Shown piece after piece: positions 8,855 through 17,095 of a DNA stretch of 64,000 bases. The stretch's first letter is position 1; the number at the start of each line of letters is the position of its first letter. The DNA is from Pseudomonadota bacterium (GTDB lineage: Bacteria; Pseudomonadota; Gammaproteobacteria; Steroidobacterales; Steroidobacteraceae). The notes below the pieces were generated by a model, which saw only the letters and a program-made list of their open reading frames with translations, was not told the origin of the DNA and searched no databases. The translations under genes were made by a program, and so were the position numbers. The stretch spans positions 124,001 to 188,000 of the forward strand of contig JAFEDU010000005.1 in the NCBI GenBank assembly GCA_018241425.1, in the 5' to 3' direction.

Positions 8855-10327
8855 TCAGGGCGGTTGGGACGGCTCCGAGTCGATGTGGCTGCGGACGGTG
8901 CGCCGGTCGAGCCCGGTGCGGGCGGCGACCGCCGCATAGGACCCCAGGCGCCGATACAGGTGCGCGCAGTACGCCGCCAGGAGCTCGCGGGCCGTGAGGC
9001 CCCCGGCCTCCACCGCGGCCGCGAGACCCTGCATACCACCGGCCACTGCACCCCGCGGTTCCCCGCTGAAGTGCCCGGTGAGGAGGATGCGACGCACCGC
9101 CTGCTCGAGCTCACGCACGTTCCCCGGCCAGGGGTAGTCGCGCGGCAGGTCCCGTCGCAGCACGTCCAGGACCTGGCCGGCGAGGCGCTGCGAGGGCTCG
9201 CCGCCCACCCGCTGCACCAGGGTCGCCACGAGTTCCTCGAGCTCGCGCGGCGACTCGGCGATGCGCTCCCGCAGCGGTGGTACCTCGATCACGTCGGAAC
9301 ACAGGCGGTAGTAGAAGTCGTCGCGGAAGCGGCCGCTGGCTCGCAACCGTGCGAGCGGCTGGTTGGTAGCCGCGATGACGCGACCGGCGAAGCGCTGGCG
9401 TTCGCTGCTGCCGAGCGGCGTGAAGCTGCGCTCCTGCAGGACGCGCAGGAGCTTGATCTGCACGGGCACCGGCACTTCGCCGATTTCATCAAGGAACAGC
9501 GCCCCGTAGCTGCTGCAGCGGCTGAAGACGCCCAGGTGATCCGCGATCGCCCCGGTGAAGGCACCCTTGCGGTGCCCGAAGAGTTCGGACTCGATCAGCG
9601 ACTCGGGAAACTGGGCGAGATTGATGTCGAGGAAGCTGTCGGTGAAGCTGGTGGCGAAGCGCCGCTTCTGCGGCAGGTAGGGAATGAACTGCGAGCGGCC
9701 GATCGCCGCGGCGGCCGCGCCCTTGCCGCTGCCGGTCTCTCCGAGCAGCAGGGTGGAGAAATCCTCCATGCGCCGCCACAGCCCGTCCTGGTAGCCCTGC
9801 ATGTCATGCGTGAACAGGCTGTTCCACAGGGCGCTCTTCAGCCGCAGCATCGAGGCGGATTCACCGCTCAGGGAACGCGCCAGGAAGTGGAACGCGCGCC
9901 GCAGCTGGAAGAAGAGGCCGAAGTAACGCAGCGCCGCGGCTTCTGCGATGCCGGCCTGCGCAAGTTCCGCCGTGATGCTGGCTGCGAGGGCATCCGCTAC
10001 CGGGGCGTCCCCGCCGGACAGCTGCAGCTCGATGAGCGCGTCCACCCGTGGCACGTGGCGGTGGTAGCAAACGTAGAGGAATCCGTCCCGCACCAACCGC
10101 AGGTCATCCGCAGGCAGGGCGCCGCGCCGCACGTCCTCCCGGAAGGGCGGCAGCCGCGCTTCGACCACCCGCGCAAGCGCCTCGCGGTCGCGCGCGAGTT
10201 CATCCGGGGAGGCTCCCGGGACCAGACGCCGGATCTGGGCCGGGCGCTCCGGTGAAAACGCGTTGCCGTAGGCCACGGCATTGAGGAGCGAAAAGAACTC
10301 CCGATCGGTTGCCGTCAGGGCTGGCAT
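8855..10327 (-). CDS. Sigma-54-dependent transcriptional activator
   Basis: This is a 490-residue enhancer-binding protein that should drive sigma-54 RNA polymerase. The central AAA+ domain (about residues 175-400) has Walker A GETGSGKG, the sigma-54-contacting loop GAFTGA (inside ELFGHRKGAFTGA), Walker B LFLDEIGEV and the WPGNVRELEQ segment. A C-terminal Fis-type helix-turn-helix follows (RLGSYAAVAARTGLDRRTVRSH). The N-terminal 170 residues are helical and are not an obvious receiver, PAS or GAF domain. An insertion of about 25 residues after Walker A precedes LAQFPESLIESELFG. ATG 10327 was chosen; an in-frame TTG at 10342 is possible. It is divergent from a sigma-54 promoter at 10432, so the downstream pair is the likely target. 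Confidence 0.9.
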   Translation of the reverse strand: MPALTATDREFFSLLNAVAYGNAFSPERPAQIRRLVPGASPDELARDREALARVVEARLPPFREDVRRGALPADDLRLVRDGFLYVCYHRHVPRVDALIELQLSGGDAPVADALAASITAELAQAGIAEAAALRYFGLFFQLRRAFHFLARSLSGESASMLRLKSALWNSLFTHDMQGYQDGLWRRMEDFSTLLLGETGSGKGAAAAAIGRSQFIPYLPQKRRFATSFTDSFLDINLAQFPESLIESELFGHRKGAFTGAIADHLGVFSRCSSYGALFLDEIGEVPVPVQIKLLRVLQERSFTPLGSSERQRFAGRVIAATNQPLARLRASGRFRDDFYYRLCSDVIEVPPLRERIAESPRELEELVATLVQRVGGEPSQRLAGQVLDVLRRDLPRDYPWPGNVRELEQAVRRILLTGHFSGEPRGAVAGGMQGLAAAVEAGGLTARELLAAYCAHLYRRLGSYAAVAARTGLDRRTVRSHIDSEPSQPP

Positions 10328-10350
10328 CGACTGTTCATTCAATGACTATC

Positions 10351-10371
10351 ATGTATGCATCAATTGTACAT
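10351..10371. promoter_or_regulatory. Candidate activator-binding inverted repeat
   Basis: The 21-base element has ATGTA...TACAT arms with further partial symmetry inside, in an AT-rich gap within GC-rich surroundings. It lies about 60-80 bases upstream of the sigma-54 promoter at 10432 and beside the start of the activator gene. That is a reasonable place for an upstream activating sequence, and it could also serve autoregulation. The match is to symmetry only; no known consensus supports it. Confidence 0.35.
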
Positions 10372-10431
10372 ACTGGCCTTAGACGAAATTCATTTCCTAT
10401 AAATTTCAGATGTTTATGGGATGCAGATTGC

Positions 10432-10447
10432 TGGCATGAAGCCTGCA
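10432..10447 (+). promoter_or_regulatory. Sigma-54 (-24/-12) promoter
   Basis: TGGCATGAAGCCTGCA matches the sigma-54 consensus TGGCACG-N4-TTGCA at all but two of the conserved positions, with the essential GG and GC exactly 10 bases apart. The predicted start point is near 10457. That removes the ATG codons at 10421 and 10436 as starts and leaves the GTG at 10484 with its GGAG site. The divergent neighbour encodes a sigma-54 activator, which strengthens the call. Confidence 0.8.
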
Positions 10448-10483
10448 ATTCAAGGGATGTCCCATAGCACCTGGAGACCTCTC

Positions 10484-11266
10484 GTGATCGATGCTCTGGA
10501 TTCCTCAGCCCGCCCACACACCCTCCGGATGATGGCCTTCGTGACCCTGCTCGTAGCCCTCCTCGGCTGCGCGCATGTCGCGGGGCCGTCCCTCAAGGCG
10601 TTCACGACCAACACGTTCGCCGATGAGCGGGGGTTTGCCGGGATTCCGAACCTCGCGAACGTGCTCTCGAACCTCGCGTTCCTCGCCGTCGGGCTCCTGG
10701 GCCTGCGCACCCTCTCCGGGCTGCGCACCGTCGCGCTCGCTTGGAAGGTCTTCTACGCCGGCCTCGTGCTCACCTGTGCGGGCTCGGCCTTCTACCACCT
10801 GGCCCCGAGCGATGCGTCGATCCTCTGGGATCGCCTCGGTATGACCGTCTCCTTCACCGGGCTCGCGGTAGCGCTGTTCGAGCAGTGCACGGGTGTCCGG
10901 ATCGGTGCACTCGGTCTCGGCGCCGCACTGGCAGGCTCGGCCGCGAGTGTCATCTGGTGGCGCGTGAGCGGCGACCTGGTGCCTTACGCGTGGGTGCAGG
11001 CCACGCCGCTCGCGTTCGCCGCGCTTGCGATCCTCGCTCGCTGGGTGCCGGGGCGGATGCGGCGGGCGCTGGAGGCCAGCTGCCTCTTCTATCTGTTGGC
11101 AAAGCTCGCCGAGATGCGGGATTTCGAGATCTACCGAGTCACCCACCACCTGATGAGCGGCCACACCCTGAAGCACCTGCTGGCCGCGGCCTCGGCGGGG
11201 GCGATCCTGCTGGTGCACCTGCGGCAGCGGCGCGAGCTGGCGCTCCAGCGGGGTGCGTCGTGCTGA
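10484..11266 (+). CDS. CREST-superfamily alkaline ceramidase-like membrane protein
   Basis: This 260-residue polytopic membrane protein resembles the alkaline ceramidase/CREST hydrolase superfamily. The expected zinc-site residues are in order: Ser and His of GSAFYH (S101, H105), Asp of LWDRLGM (D116) and HxxxH of SGHTLKH (H227, H231). The early NLANVLSNLAF helix matches the family's TM2. Family members hydrolyse amides in ceramides or act as other membrane hydrolases; the substrate here is unknown. GTG 10484 was chosen because GGAG lies 7 bases upstream and the sigma-54 start point lies before it. The stop overlaps the next gene, so the two products are probably made together. Confidence 0.75.
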   Translation: MIDALDSSARPHTLRMMAFVTLLVALLGCAHVAGPSLKAFTTNTFADERGFAGIPNLANVLSNLAFLAVGLLGLRTLSGLRTVALAWKVFYAGLVLTCAGSAFYHLAPSDASILWDRLGMTVSFTGLAVALFEQCTGVRIGALGLGAALAGSAASVIWWRVSGDLVPYAWVQATPLAFAALAILARWVPGRMRRALEASCLFYLLAKLAEMRDFEIYRVTHHLMSGHTLKHLLAAASAGAILLVHLRQRRELALQRGASC

Positions 11267-11991
11267 TCGCGGTATTGGTCATCCTGCTCGCCTGCTTCGC
11301 GCTCGAGCGCAGGCATCCGGGCTGGACGCTGCCGCAGGTTCCCGGCTGGGCGCGGCGGGTCATCGCCATCAACCTGGTTCAGCTGGGTGTCGTCGTGGCG
11401 GCCGGCTACAGCTGGGAGCACTGGCTGGCCGGCCGCGCGCTGCTGCACCTCAGTGCGCACTGCGGACCGCTCGCCGGCGGGGTGTTCGCCTATTTCGTGG
11501 CGACCTTCATCTTCTACTGGTGGCACCGCGCGCGCCACGAATCCAACCTGCTCTGGCGCGTGTTTCACCAGGTCCACCACAGCCCGGCGCGCCTGGAGGT
11601 GATCACCTCGTTCTACAAGCACCCGGTGGAGATGGTGGTGAACTCGCTCATCGGCAGCCTCCTGGTCTACGCGCTGCTCGGACTCAACCCGGCCGCCGGG
11701 AGTGTCTACACCTTCTGCACTGCGATCGGAGAATTCTTCTACCACACGAACGTACGCACGCCGCACTGCGTGGGCTACGTGTTCCAGCGGCCCGAGATGC
11801 ACCGCATCCATCACCAGGCGGGTCGCCACCGCAACAACTACGGCGACATCACCTGGTGGGACATGTTGTTTGGCACTTACGAGAACCCGAGACGCTGGGA
11901 CGGCGCGTGCGGGTTCGACGTGCAGCGCGAGCAGCGCCTCGGGGCGATGCTTGCGTGGCACGACGTGCACGCCATATCGCGAGGCTCCTGA
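11260..11991 (+). CDS. Sterol desaturase / fatty acid hydroxylase family protein
   Basis: This 243-residue membrane di-iron oxygenase has the family histidine clusters HRARH (residues 89-93), FHQVHH (102-107) and MHRIHH in the C-terminal third. Transmembrane helices occupy the first 85 residues. Such enzymes hydroxylate or desaturate lipid chains such as fatty acids, sphingoid bases and sterols, using O2. The GTG start overlaps the stop of the ceramidase-like gene by 7 bases. With that partner, a role in modifying or turning over an amide-linked or sphingoid-type lipid is a reasonable inference but is not shown. Confidence 0.85.
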   Translation: MLIAVLVILLACFALERRHPGWTLPQVPGWARRVIAINLVQLGVVVAAGYSWEHWLAGRALLHLSAHCGPLAGGVFAYFVATFIFYWWHRARHESNLLWRVFHQVHHSPARLEVITSFYKHPVEMVVNSLIGSLLVYALLGLNPAAGSVYTFCTAIGEFFYHTNVRTPHCVGYVFQRPEMHRIHHQAGRHRNNYGDITWWDMLFGTYENPRRWDGACGFDVQREQRLGAMLAWHDVHAISRGS

Positions 11992-12029
11992 CCGGGGCTG
12001 CGGTAATATGGGGCCGAGGTGAATCCCCC

Positions 12030-12398
12030 GTGAGTTTCAAAGAACTTCTCGAGAGCTGGCGCACCGGCGCCGCCGCTCCCCGCACGGTGCGAACCTACGC
12101 CGTGCGCCTGCCCCTCGATGACGCGGCCCGGCTCGGGGCCCTGGCGGACATGTTCCCCGGCCGCACGCCGGAGCAGCTCATCACCGAGCTGCTGGGCGTC
12201 GCACTCAAGGACCTCGCGGCGGCCATGCCCTACGTCGCCGGCACCCGGGTGATCTCCAGCGACGAGCAGGGCGACCCGGTCTACGAGGACACAGGGCCTA
12301 CGCCCCGCTTCATGGAGCTGACCCGCAAGCACCTGCGGTCGCTGGGAGAAGGCCGCCGGCCCGCGTCCCGGAAGAAGGCCGCGAAGAAGAGGCGCTGA
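12030..12398 (+). CDS. Conserved small basic-tailed protein of unknown function
   Basis: The product is a 122-residue soluble protein. The GTG start is supported by a strong GAGGTGA Shine-Dalgarno with 7-base spacing. Residues 15-75 read like a small helical fold (VRLPLDDAARLGALADMFP, then PEQLITELLGVALKDL). A YEDTGPTPRF motif follows, and the lysine/arginine-rich tail ends KKAAKKRR. Similar proteobacterial proteins are sometimes labelled as a type 1 pilus tip component, a name that does not fit a cytoplasmic basic protein without a signal peptide. It lies 4 bases before yajQ and is probably co-transcribed with it. The basic tail suggests nucleic acid contact, which is inference. Confidence 0.7.
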   Translation: MSFKELLESWRTGAAAPRTVRTYAVRLPLDDAARLGALADMFPGRTPEQLITELLGVALKDLAAAMPYVAGTRVISSDEQGDPVYEDTGPTPRFMELTRKHLRSLGEGRRPASRKKAAKKRR

Positions 12399-12402
12399 AG
12401 CG

Positions 12403-12885
12403 ATGCCCTCCTTCGACACCGTCTCCGAGTTGAACGCCCACGAGGTCAGCAACGCCGTCGACCAGGCCAACCGCGAGCTGACGCAGCGCTTTGACTTCAA
12501 GGACACCGGCGCGCGCTTCGAGCTCAAGGAGTTCGTGGTCACGCTGCACGCCCAGGTGGACTTCCAGCTCAAGCAGATGCTGGAGATCCTGAAGCTGCGC
12601 CTGTCCAAGCGCGGCATCGACCTGGTCTGCCTCGAGGTCAAGGACCCGCAGACGAACCTGGCGGCGGCCCGTCAGGACGTGGTGCTCAGGCATGGCATCG
12701 ACCAGGACAACGCCCGCAAGATCACGCGCCTCCTGAAGGACTCCAAGCTCAAGATCCAGGGCAGCGTCCAGGGCGACAAGGTTAGGGTGACGGGCAAGCA
12801 GCGCGATGACCTGCAGGCGGCCATGACGCTGCTGCGCGGCGCGAAGCTCGACGTCCCGCTCCAGTTCAATAACTTCCGCGACTGA
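12403..12885 (+). CDS. yajQ: YajQ-family cyclic di-GMP-binding protein
   Basis: This full-length (160 residues) YajQ-family protein starts MPSFDTVSELN and contains the family landmarks NRELTQRFDFKDT, ISK-region LSKRGIDL, RHGIDQDNARKITRLLKDS and the C-terminal DVPLQFNNFRD. The fold is two ferredoxin-like RNA-binding-type domains. Members in Xanthomonas and Pseudomonas bind cyclic di-GMP and act with a LysR-type regulator; whether that holds here is by homology only. Its last 20 bases overlap the end of the convergent binding-protein gene. Confidence 0.95.
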   Translation: MPSFDTVSELNAHEVSNAVDQANRELTQRFDFKDTGARFELKEFVVTLHAQVDFQLKQMLEILKLRLSKRGIDLVCLEVKDPQTNLAAARQDVVLRHGIDQDNARKITRLLKDSKLKIQGSVQGDKVRVTGKQRDDLQAAMTLLRGAKLDVPLQFNNFRD

Positions 12886-13771
12886 CCCCGGCCAGGGTGC
12901 GGCACAGCCCCTCGGTCGCCCCGATGACCGAGGGCCCCAGGCGACTCAGGGCCTGGTCCTCGAATGCCACCACGCGCTGGTGCCGCACGGCCGACAGGCT
13001 CTTCAGCCGCATCCAGTCCGCGACCCAGGCGGCCCCTTCCCCTTCGGGAGCCGCCACCACGATGATGTCCGGGTCGCGCGCGATCACCGCCTCGGTGTCC
13101 ACCACCGGGCCGCCCTCGGGAAGGTCCGCGAACACGTTGCGGGCACCGCACAGTTCGAGCGCATCGCTCATCAGGTGATGCCCGCCGACCGTGTAGATCG
13201 GTCGGTTCCACACCTGCATCAGCACGGTGGGCGCGCGGCCCGGGGGACGCGCGTACGTGGCCTTGAGCGCCGCGAGCCGCTCCTCCATCGCCCGCGCGGC
13301 CCCGTCCGCCACCGCGGTGGTTCCCGCAAGGGTCCCCAGACGGCGGACGGCGGCCGGGATGTCCGCGAGCCGCGTGACGTCCTGTTCGTAGATCGGGATG
13401 CGCAGGCCCTGGATCTTTTCGCGCTGCGCCGGATTGCCACCCCCGGCCCAGACCACGACCACGTCCGGACGCATCGCCACGAGGCGTTCCATGTCGACTG
13501 CCGCGACGTCCCCGATCCGCGGCACGTGCCGGGCCGCGGGAGGTTCGTCCGAGTACTCCACGGTCGCAATCACCTGGTCCCCGGCGCCGGCGGCGAACAG
13601 CATCTCGGTGGCCCCGGGTGCGAGGCTCACGATGCGCAGCGGAGCCTGCGGTACGCTCACGGGATGGCCGAGGTCGTCGGTGACGGTCCGGCGGCTGGGC
13701 GCTCCGGCAAATGCCGCCAGAGCAGCCGCCATGAAGACCAGTACTTGAAATATACGTCTAGTTATTGACAC
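12866..13771 (-). CDS. Vitamin B12 / haem-type ABC transporter substrate-binding protein
   Basis: This predicts a periplasmic binding protein of about 301 residues in the BtuF/HmuT/FepB class. A signal peptide is visible when translation begins at the GTG at 13771 (SITRRIF, then a hydrophobic stretch ending AAFAGAPS). Mature landmarks are IVSLAPGATEMLFAAGAGDQV, RPDVVVVW and DTEAVIARDPDIIVV. No permease or ATPase gene is adjacent, so it either works with a distant transporter or has another role. The GTG lies inside the palindromic operator at 13766-13778, so the TetR protein may control this gene as well. The 3' end overlaps yajQ by 20 bases, tail to tail. Confidence 0.8.
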   Translation of the reverse strand: MSITRRIFQVLVFMAAALAAFAGAPSRRTVTDDLGHPVSVPQAPLRIVSLAPGATEMLFAAGAGDQVIATVEYSDEPPAARHVPRIGDVAAVDMERLVAMRPDVVVVWAGGGNPAQREKIQGLRIPIYEQDVTRLADIPAAVRRLGTLAGTTAVADGAARAMEERLAALKATYARPPGRAPTVLMQVWNRPIYTVGGHHLMSDALELCGARNVFADLPEGGPVVDTEAVIARDPDIIVVAAPEGEGAAWVADWMRLKSLSAVRHQRVVAFEDQALSRLGPSVIGATEGLCRTLAGVSRGSY

Positions 13772-13778
13772 AGTGTCA
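13766..13778. promoter_or_regulatory. Palindromic operator for the TetR regulator
   Basis: The 13-base sequence TGACACAGTGTCA is a perfect inverted repeat around a central A. It lies between the divergent substrate-binding protein and tetR genes, 27 bases upstream of the tetR ATG. It overlaps a TTGACA -35-like hexamer (13765-13770) that points toward tetR. TetR-family repressors of RND pumps commonly bind TGACA-type palindromes near their own promoters, so autoregulation is likely. Confidence 0.7.
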
Positions 13779-13804
13779 GTACGCGAATACCCTGCCGAGT
13801 CATC

Positions 13805-14449
13805 ATGAATTACCTCGCCGAACGCCGCCAAGAAGAGAAGGAGCGCCGCCGCGCCGAAATTCTCGATGCGGCCGAGGAGGTCACCGGGACGGCCGGCTGG
13901 GACGAACTCACCATGGACCAGGTGGCACGGCGCGCGCGCCTGTCCCGGGCGCTCCTTTACGTGTATTTCCAGGACAAGACCGACCTGATGTTCGGCATCT
14001 GCGAGCGCGGGCTCACCGTGCTGCGGCAGCGCTTCGAGGAAGCGGTGGCGCGCAACCGAAGCGGGCTCGAGCAGGTGACCGCCATCGGTCGGGCGTACCT
14101 GGCGTTCTCGCAGGAATTCCCGGTGTACTTCGACATCCTCGCGCGCTGCGAGCTGCGCGAGATGGACGCCGAGACCGCCGCGGCCAACGAAGCCGCGTGC
14201 ATGGTCACCGGCGATGCCGTGCATGGCCTGATGGTCGAGGTGCTCACCCGCGGCGTGGAGGACGGCTCGGTGCGGGCGGACCTGGGGCCACCGCTGGTCG
14301 CGGCCATGAACCTGTGGGGATTCGTGCACGGCGTGATCCAGCTTGCGCATACCAAGGCGAAGCTCCTCGCGCATCACCGCCTCGACCAGCGCGTGCTCCT
14401 GGAGCAGGCCATCGCCATGGCGACCCGGGCCGTGGCGGCCAAGCCCTGA
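13805..14449 (+). CDS. TetR/AcrR-family transcriptional regulator
   Basis: This 214-residue regulator has an N-terminal TetR DNA-binding domain (about residues 15-60: RRAEILDAAEEV, then LTMDQVARRARLSRALLYVYFQDKTDL). Its C-terminal domain is the helical ligand-binding type. It is the first gene of the efflux cluster (TolC-like, adaptor, RND pump), so it most likely represses the cluster until an inducer binds. The upstream palindrome at 13766 is the obvious operator. Its inducer is not readable from the sequence. Confidence 0.92.
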   Translation: MNYLAERRQEEKERRRAEILDAAEEVTGTAGWDELTMDQVARRARLSRALLYVYFQDKTDLMFGICERGLTVLRQRFEEAVARNRSGLEQVTAIGRAYLAFSQEFPVYFDILARCELREMDAETAAANEAACMVTGDAVHGLMVEVLTRGVEDGSVRADLGPPLVAAMNLWGFVHGVIQLAHTKAKLLAHHRLDQRVLLEQAIAMATRAVAAKP

Positions 14450-14497
14450 GTGCCCTTTTTTTGACCCGATTTTGACAGCCGTCTAACGAGTGCACAG

Positions 14498-15994
14498 ATG
14501 AATACGCCGACGACGCCCCGCAGACGGTTCGCCTCACAGGTCGCAGGGGCGCTGATGGCCGCATGGGTGGCGGCCACCGCGAGCACGTCGGCCGTGGCCG
14601 CACAGGCGGGGCCGGTGGCGCTGCCGATGGGGGCCGCGCCGGAGGCCGACCTGCGTCCCGTGGGTGCGGTCATCGATGACTACGTGCGCGAGAGCCTGAA
14701 GTCCAACCTCGCGCTGCGCGCCGAATCGCTCAACGTCGAGTCAACCCTCGCGGCGCTCGATGCGGCCCGTGCCCAGTACTTCCCCACCGTCGCGCTGGAT
14801 GCGCGCTACACGCGTGCCTGGGGCGGCCGCACGCTCGACCTGCCGCTCGGCACGCTCATGAACCCCGTGTACGGCACGCTCAACGAGCTGCTCGCAGCCC
14901 AGGGCAGGCCCGCGCAGTTCGGGACGATCTCCGACCAGACGATCTACTTCCAGCGCGAGCGCGAGCAGGACACGCGGCTCGCGGCTCGCCAGCCCCTCTA
15001 CGCCCCCGCCATCCCGGCCTCGGTCCGCGCGCAGCGCGCGCAGATGGAGTCCGCGCAGTTCGCGCGCGTGGCGCTGGCGCGCCGCCTGAAGCGCGACGTG
15101 TCGGTCGCCTACCTCGACTGGCTCAAGGCGACGCGCACGGTGGGAATCGTCGAGGCGAGCGTGGCGCTCCTGACCGAGAACGTGCGCGTGAGCGACTCGC
15201 TCTACCGCAACGGGCGCGTCACCCAGGATCAGGTACTGCGCGCACGGGCCGAGGAGCTCGCCGTCGAGCAGCAGCTGACCGATGCCCGCAACACGGTGAC
15301 CCAGGGGCGCAGCTACGTGAACTTCCTCCTCAACCGACCGCTCGACACCGCGCTCGAGAGCGCGCGGACCGACACCGACATGGCGCGCGCCGGGCACGAC
15401 CTCGCCCTGCTGCGCGCCCAGGCGCTGAACGGCCGGCCCGAACTCGGCCAGCTCGACCGCCAGGTGAGCGCAGCCCAGGCGCGCATCAAGGTGGCCAACG
15501 CCACGCGCATACCGACGCTCTCCCTCGGGATGGACGGTGGCATCGACGACGAGCGCTACGACTTCGGCAGCGGCAGCAACTTCGCGGTCATCTCCCTGCT
15601 GCTGCACTGGCAGTTCTTCGACGGCGGCGCGACCGCCGCGGCGGTGCGCGGTGCGCGCGCGGACATGCAGCGCGCCGCCGTGCAGCGCGAGCAGCTCGAG
15701 CAGCAGATCGGGCTCGAGGTGGAGCAGGCCCTCGATGCGCTCGAGACCAGCGCGGACTCGCTGGCCACGGCGGAGGCCCGCTCCGCCGCCGCGCACGCCG
15801 GCTTCCGCATCGCCAGCCGCAAGCGCGACGAGGGCGTCATCAACCAGGTCGAGTTCATCGACGCCCGCAGCACACTGACCGGGGCCGAACTCAACCTGAA
15901 CGTCACGCGCTTCGACGTGCTCGCACGGCAGGCGGAGCTCGACTACGCCACCGCGGCCGGGACCCTGCCGCTCATCACCTCCGATACACCCTGA
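14498..15994 (+). CDS. TolC-family outer membrane efflux channel
   Basis: This 498-residue outer membrane factor has a signal peptide over about the first 38 residues (cleavage near AVAAQ). Two long TolC-type coiled-coil repeats follow, with phrases such as RQPLYAPAIPASVRAQRAQ, DVSVAYLDWLKA, LNGRPELGQLDRQV and AELDYATAAGTLPL. It would form the exit duct for the RND pump encoded downstream. It follows tetR after 48 bases and precedes the adaptor by 11 bases. No lipobox is seen, unlike many OprM-type channels. Confidence 0.9.
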   Translation: MNTPTTPRRRFASQVAGALMAAWVAATASTSAVAAQAGPVALPMGAAPEADLRPVGAVIDDYVRESLKSNLALRAESLNVESTLAALDAARAQYFPTVALDARYTRAWGGRTLDLPLGTLMNPVYGTLNELLAAQGRPAQFGTISDQTIYFQREREQDTRLAARQPLYAPAIPASVRAQRAQMESAQFARVALARRLKRDVSVAYLDWLKATRTVGIVEASVALLTENVRVSDSLYRNGRVTQDQVLRARAEELAVEQQLTDARNTVTQGRSYVNFLLNRPLDTALESARTDTDMARAGHDLALLRAQALNGRPELGQLDRQVSAAQARIKVANATRIPTLSLGMDGGIDDERYDFGSGSNFAVISLLLHWQFFDGGATAAAVRGARADMQRAAVQREQLEQQIGLEVEQALDALETSADSLATAEARSAAAHAGFRIASRKRDEGVINQVEFIDARSTLTGAELNLNVTRFDVLARQAELDYATAAGTLPLITSDTP

Positions 15995-16005
15995 AGGCGC
16001 ACACC

Positions 16006-17085
16006 ATGGCCCGTCCCGCCGCCCGCGTTCTGCTTCCCCTGCTGCTCACGCTCCTGTGCGGCTGCTCGGCCCACTCCGGCGATGCGCCCCCACGGCGCAA
16101 CCTGGTGCACGTAGCCGCGGCCGTCACCGGCCCGGCGACGCCGGCCGTCCTCACCACGGGGGCGATCGCGAACAAGGACGAGGCGCGCCTGTCGTTCAAG
16201 GTGCCCGGCGTCATCCGGGCCATCTACGTCGAGCAGGGGGCCACCGTGCACGCGGGCCAGAAGCTGGCGCAGATCGACCTCGGCGAGATCGACGCCCAGG
16301 TGGCGCAGGTGCGCGCACTGGCCGAAAAGGCTGAGCGGGACCAGGCGCGCGGGGAGCGCCTGTATGCGGACGAGGTGATCAGCCTCGAGCAGCTGCAGGA
16401 CCTGCGGACTCAGAACGCGACGGCAAAGGCACAGCTGCAGGCCATCGAGTTCAACCGCGGCTACGCCATCATCACGGCCCCCGGGGACGGCGTCGTGCTG
16501 CGCAAGCTGGTCCAGGAACGCGAGCTGGTTCAGGCCGGCGCCCCGGTCCTGGTGATCGGCACCCGCGGACGCGGCTTCGTCGCGCGCGCGGCGCTCGCCG
16601 ACCGCGAGCTGGTGCAGCTGAAGCTGGGCGACCCGGCCGAACTGCGACTGGACGCCTATCCTGGCAAGGTACTGAGCGGCGAGCTCACCGAGATCGCCGG
16701 CGCGGCCGATGAGCGTACCGGCCTGTTCCCCATCGAGGTACGCGTCGAGGATCCGCCCGCGGGACTCGCGAGCGGCATGGTGACGAAGCTGCGCCTGAGC
16801 GCCGCCGCCGGGCGCGCGAGCACCCTCACCTACGTTCCCCTGGCGGCGATCATCGAGGGCAGCGGCGATGCCGCGAGCGTCTTCGTGCTCGACCACGACC
16901 GCGCACGGCGCCGCGACGTGAAGGTCGCCTTCATCGATCCAGCCGGCGTCGCCCTGGCGGGCGGGGTCCGCCCCGGCGAGCGCGTGGTCACGGATGGTGC
17001 CCTTTACCTCGAGGACAACGACCCGGTGGAGATCGCCACCGACAGCGCCCGCGTACCCGCGGACTCCCACGTCGCCGCACGCTAG
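16006..17085 (+). CDS. RND efflux periplasmic adaptor (lipoprotein)
   Basis: The product is a 359-residue membrane fusion protein. The N-terminus carries a lipobox (LLCGC, Cys near residue 23), so it should be anchored in the inner membrane by lipid. The lipoyl/barrel-sandwich half-motifs (VEQGATVHAGQKLAQID and AIITAPGDGVVLRKLVQ) flank a short coiled hairpin. Beta-barrel and membrane-proximal domains follow. It would connect the RND pump to the TolC-like channel. It lies between those two genes with 11- and 10-base gaps. Confidence 0.92.
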   Translation: MARPAARVLLPLLLTLLCGCSAHSGDAPPRRNLVHVAAAVTGPATPAVLTTGAIANKDEARLSFKVPGVIRAIYVEQGATVHAGQKLAQIDLGEIDAQVAQVRALAEKAERDQARGERLYADEVISLEQLQDLRTQNATAKAQLQAIEFNRGYAIITAPGDGVVLRKLVQERELVQAGAPVLVIGTRGRGFVARAALADRELVQLKLGDPAELRLDAYPGKVLSGELTEIAGAADERTGLFPIEVRVEDPPAGLASGMVTKLRLSAAAGRASTLTYVPLAAIIEGSGDAASVFVLDHDRARRRDVKVAFIDPAGVALAGGVRPGERVVTDGALYLEDNDPVEIATDSARVPADSHVAAR

Positions 17086-17095
17086 GGGCCGCCTC

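Noticed and set aside
8753..10255. 500-codon frame antisense to the sigma-54 activator
   Set aside because: Shadow of a gene with intact AAA+ motifs; it would also cover trpL and the trp promoter.
10421..10483. Upstream ATG starts for the ceramidase-like gene
   Set aside because: They fall before or within the sigma-54 promoter; the GTG at 10484 has a GGAG site.
13772..14377. N-terminal extension of the BtuF-like gene through tetR
   Set aside because: It lies antisense to the TetR HTH and would remove the signal peptide; GTG 13771 fits better.
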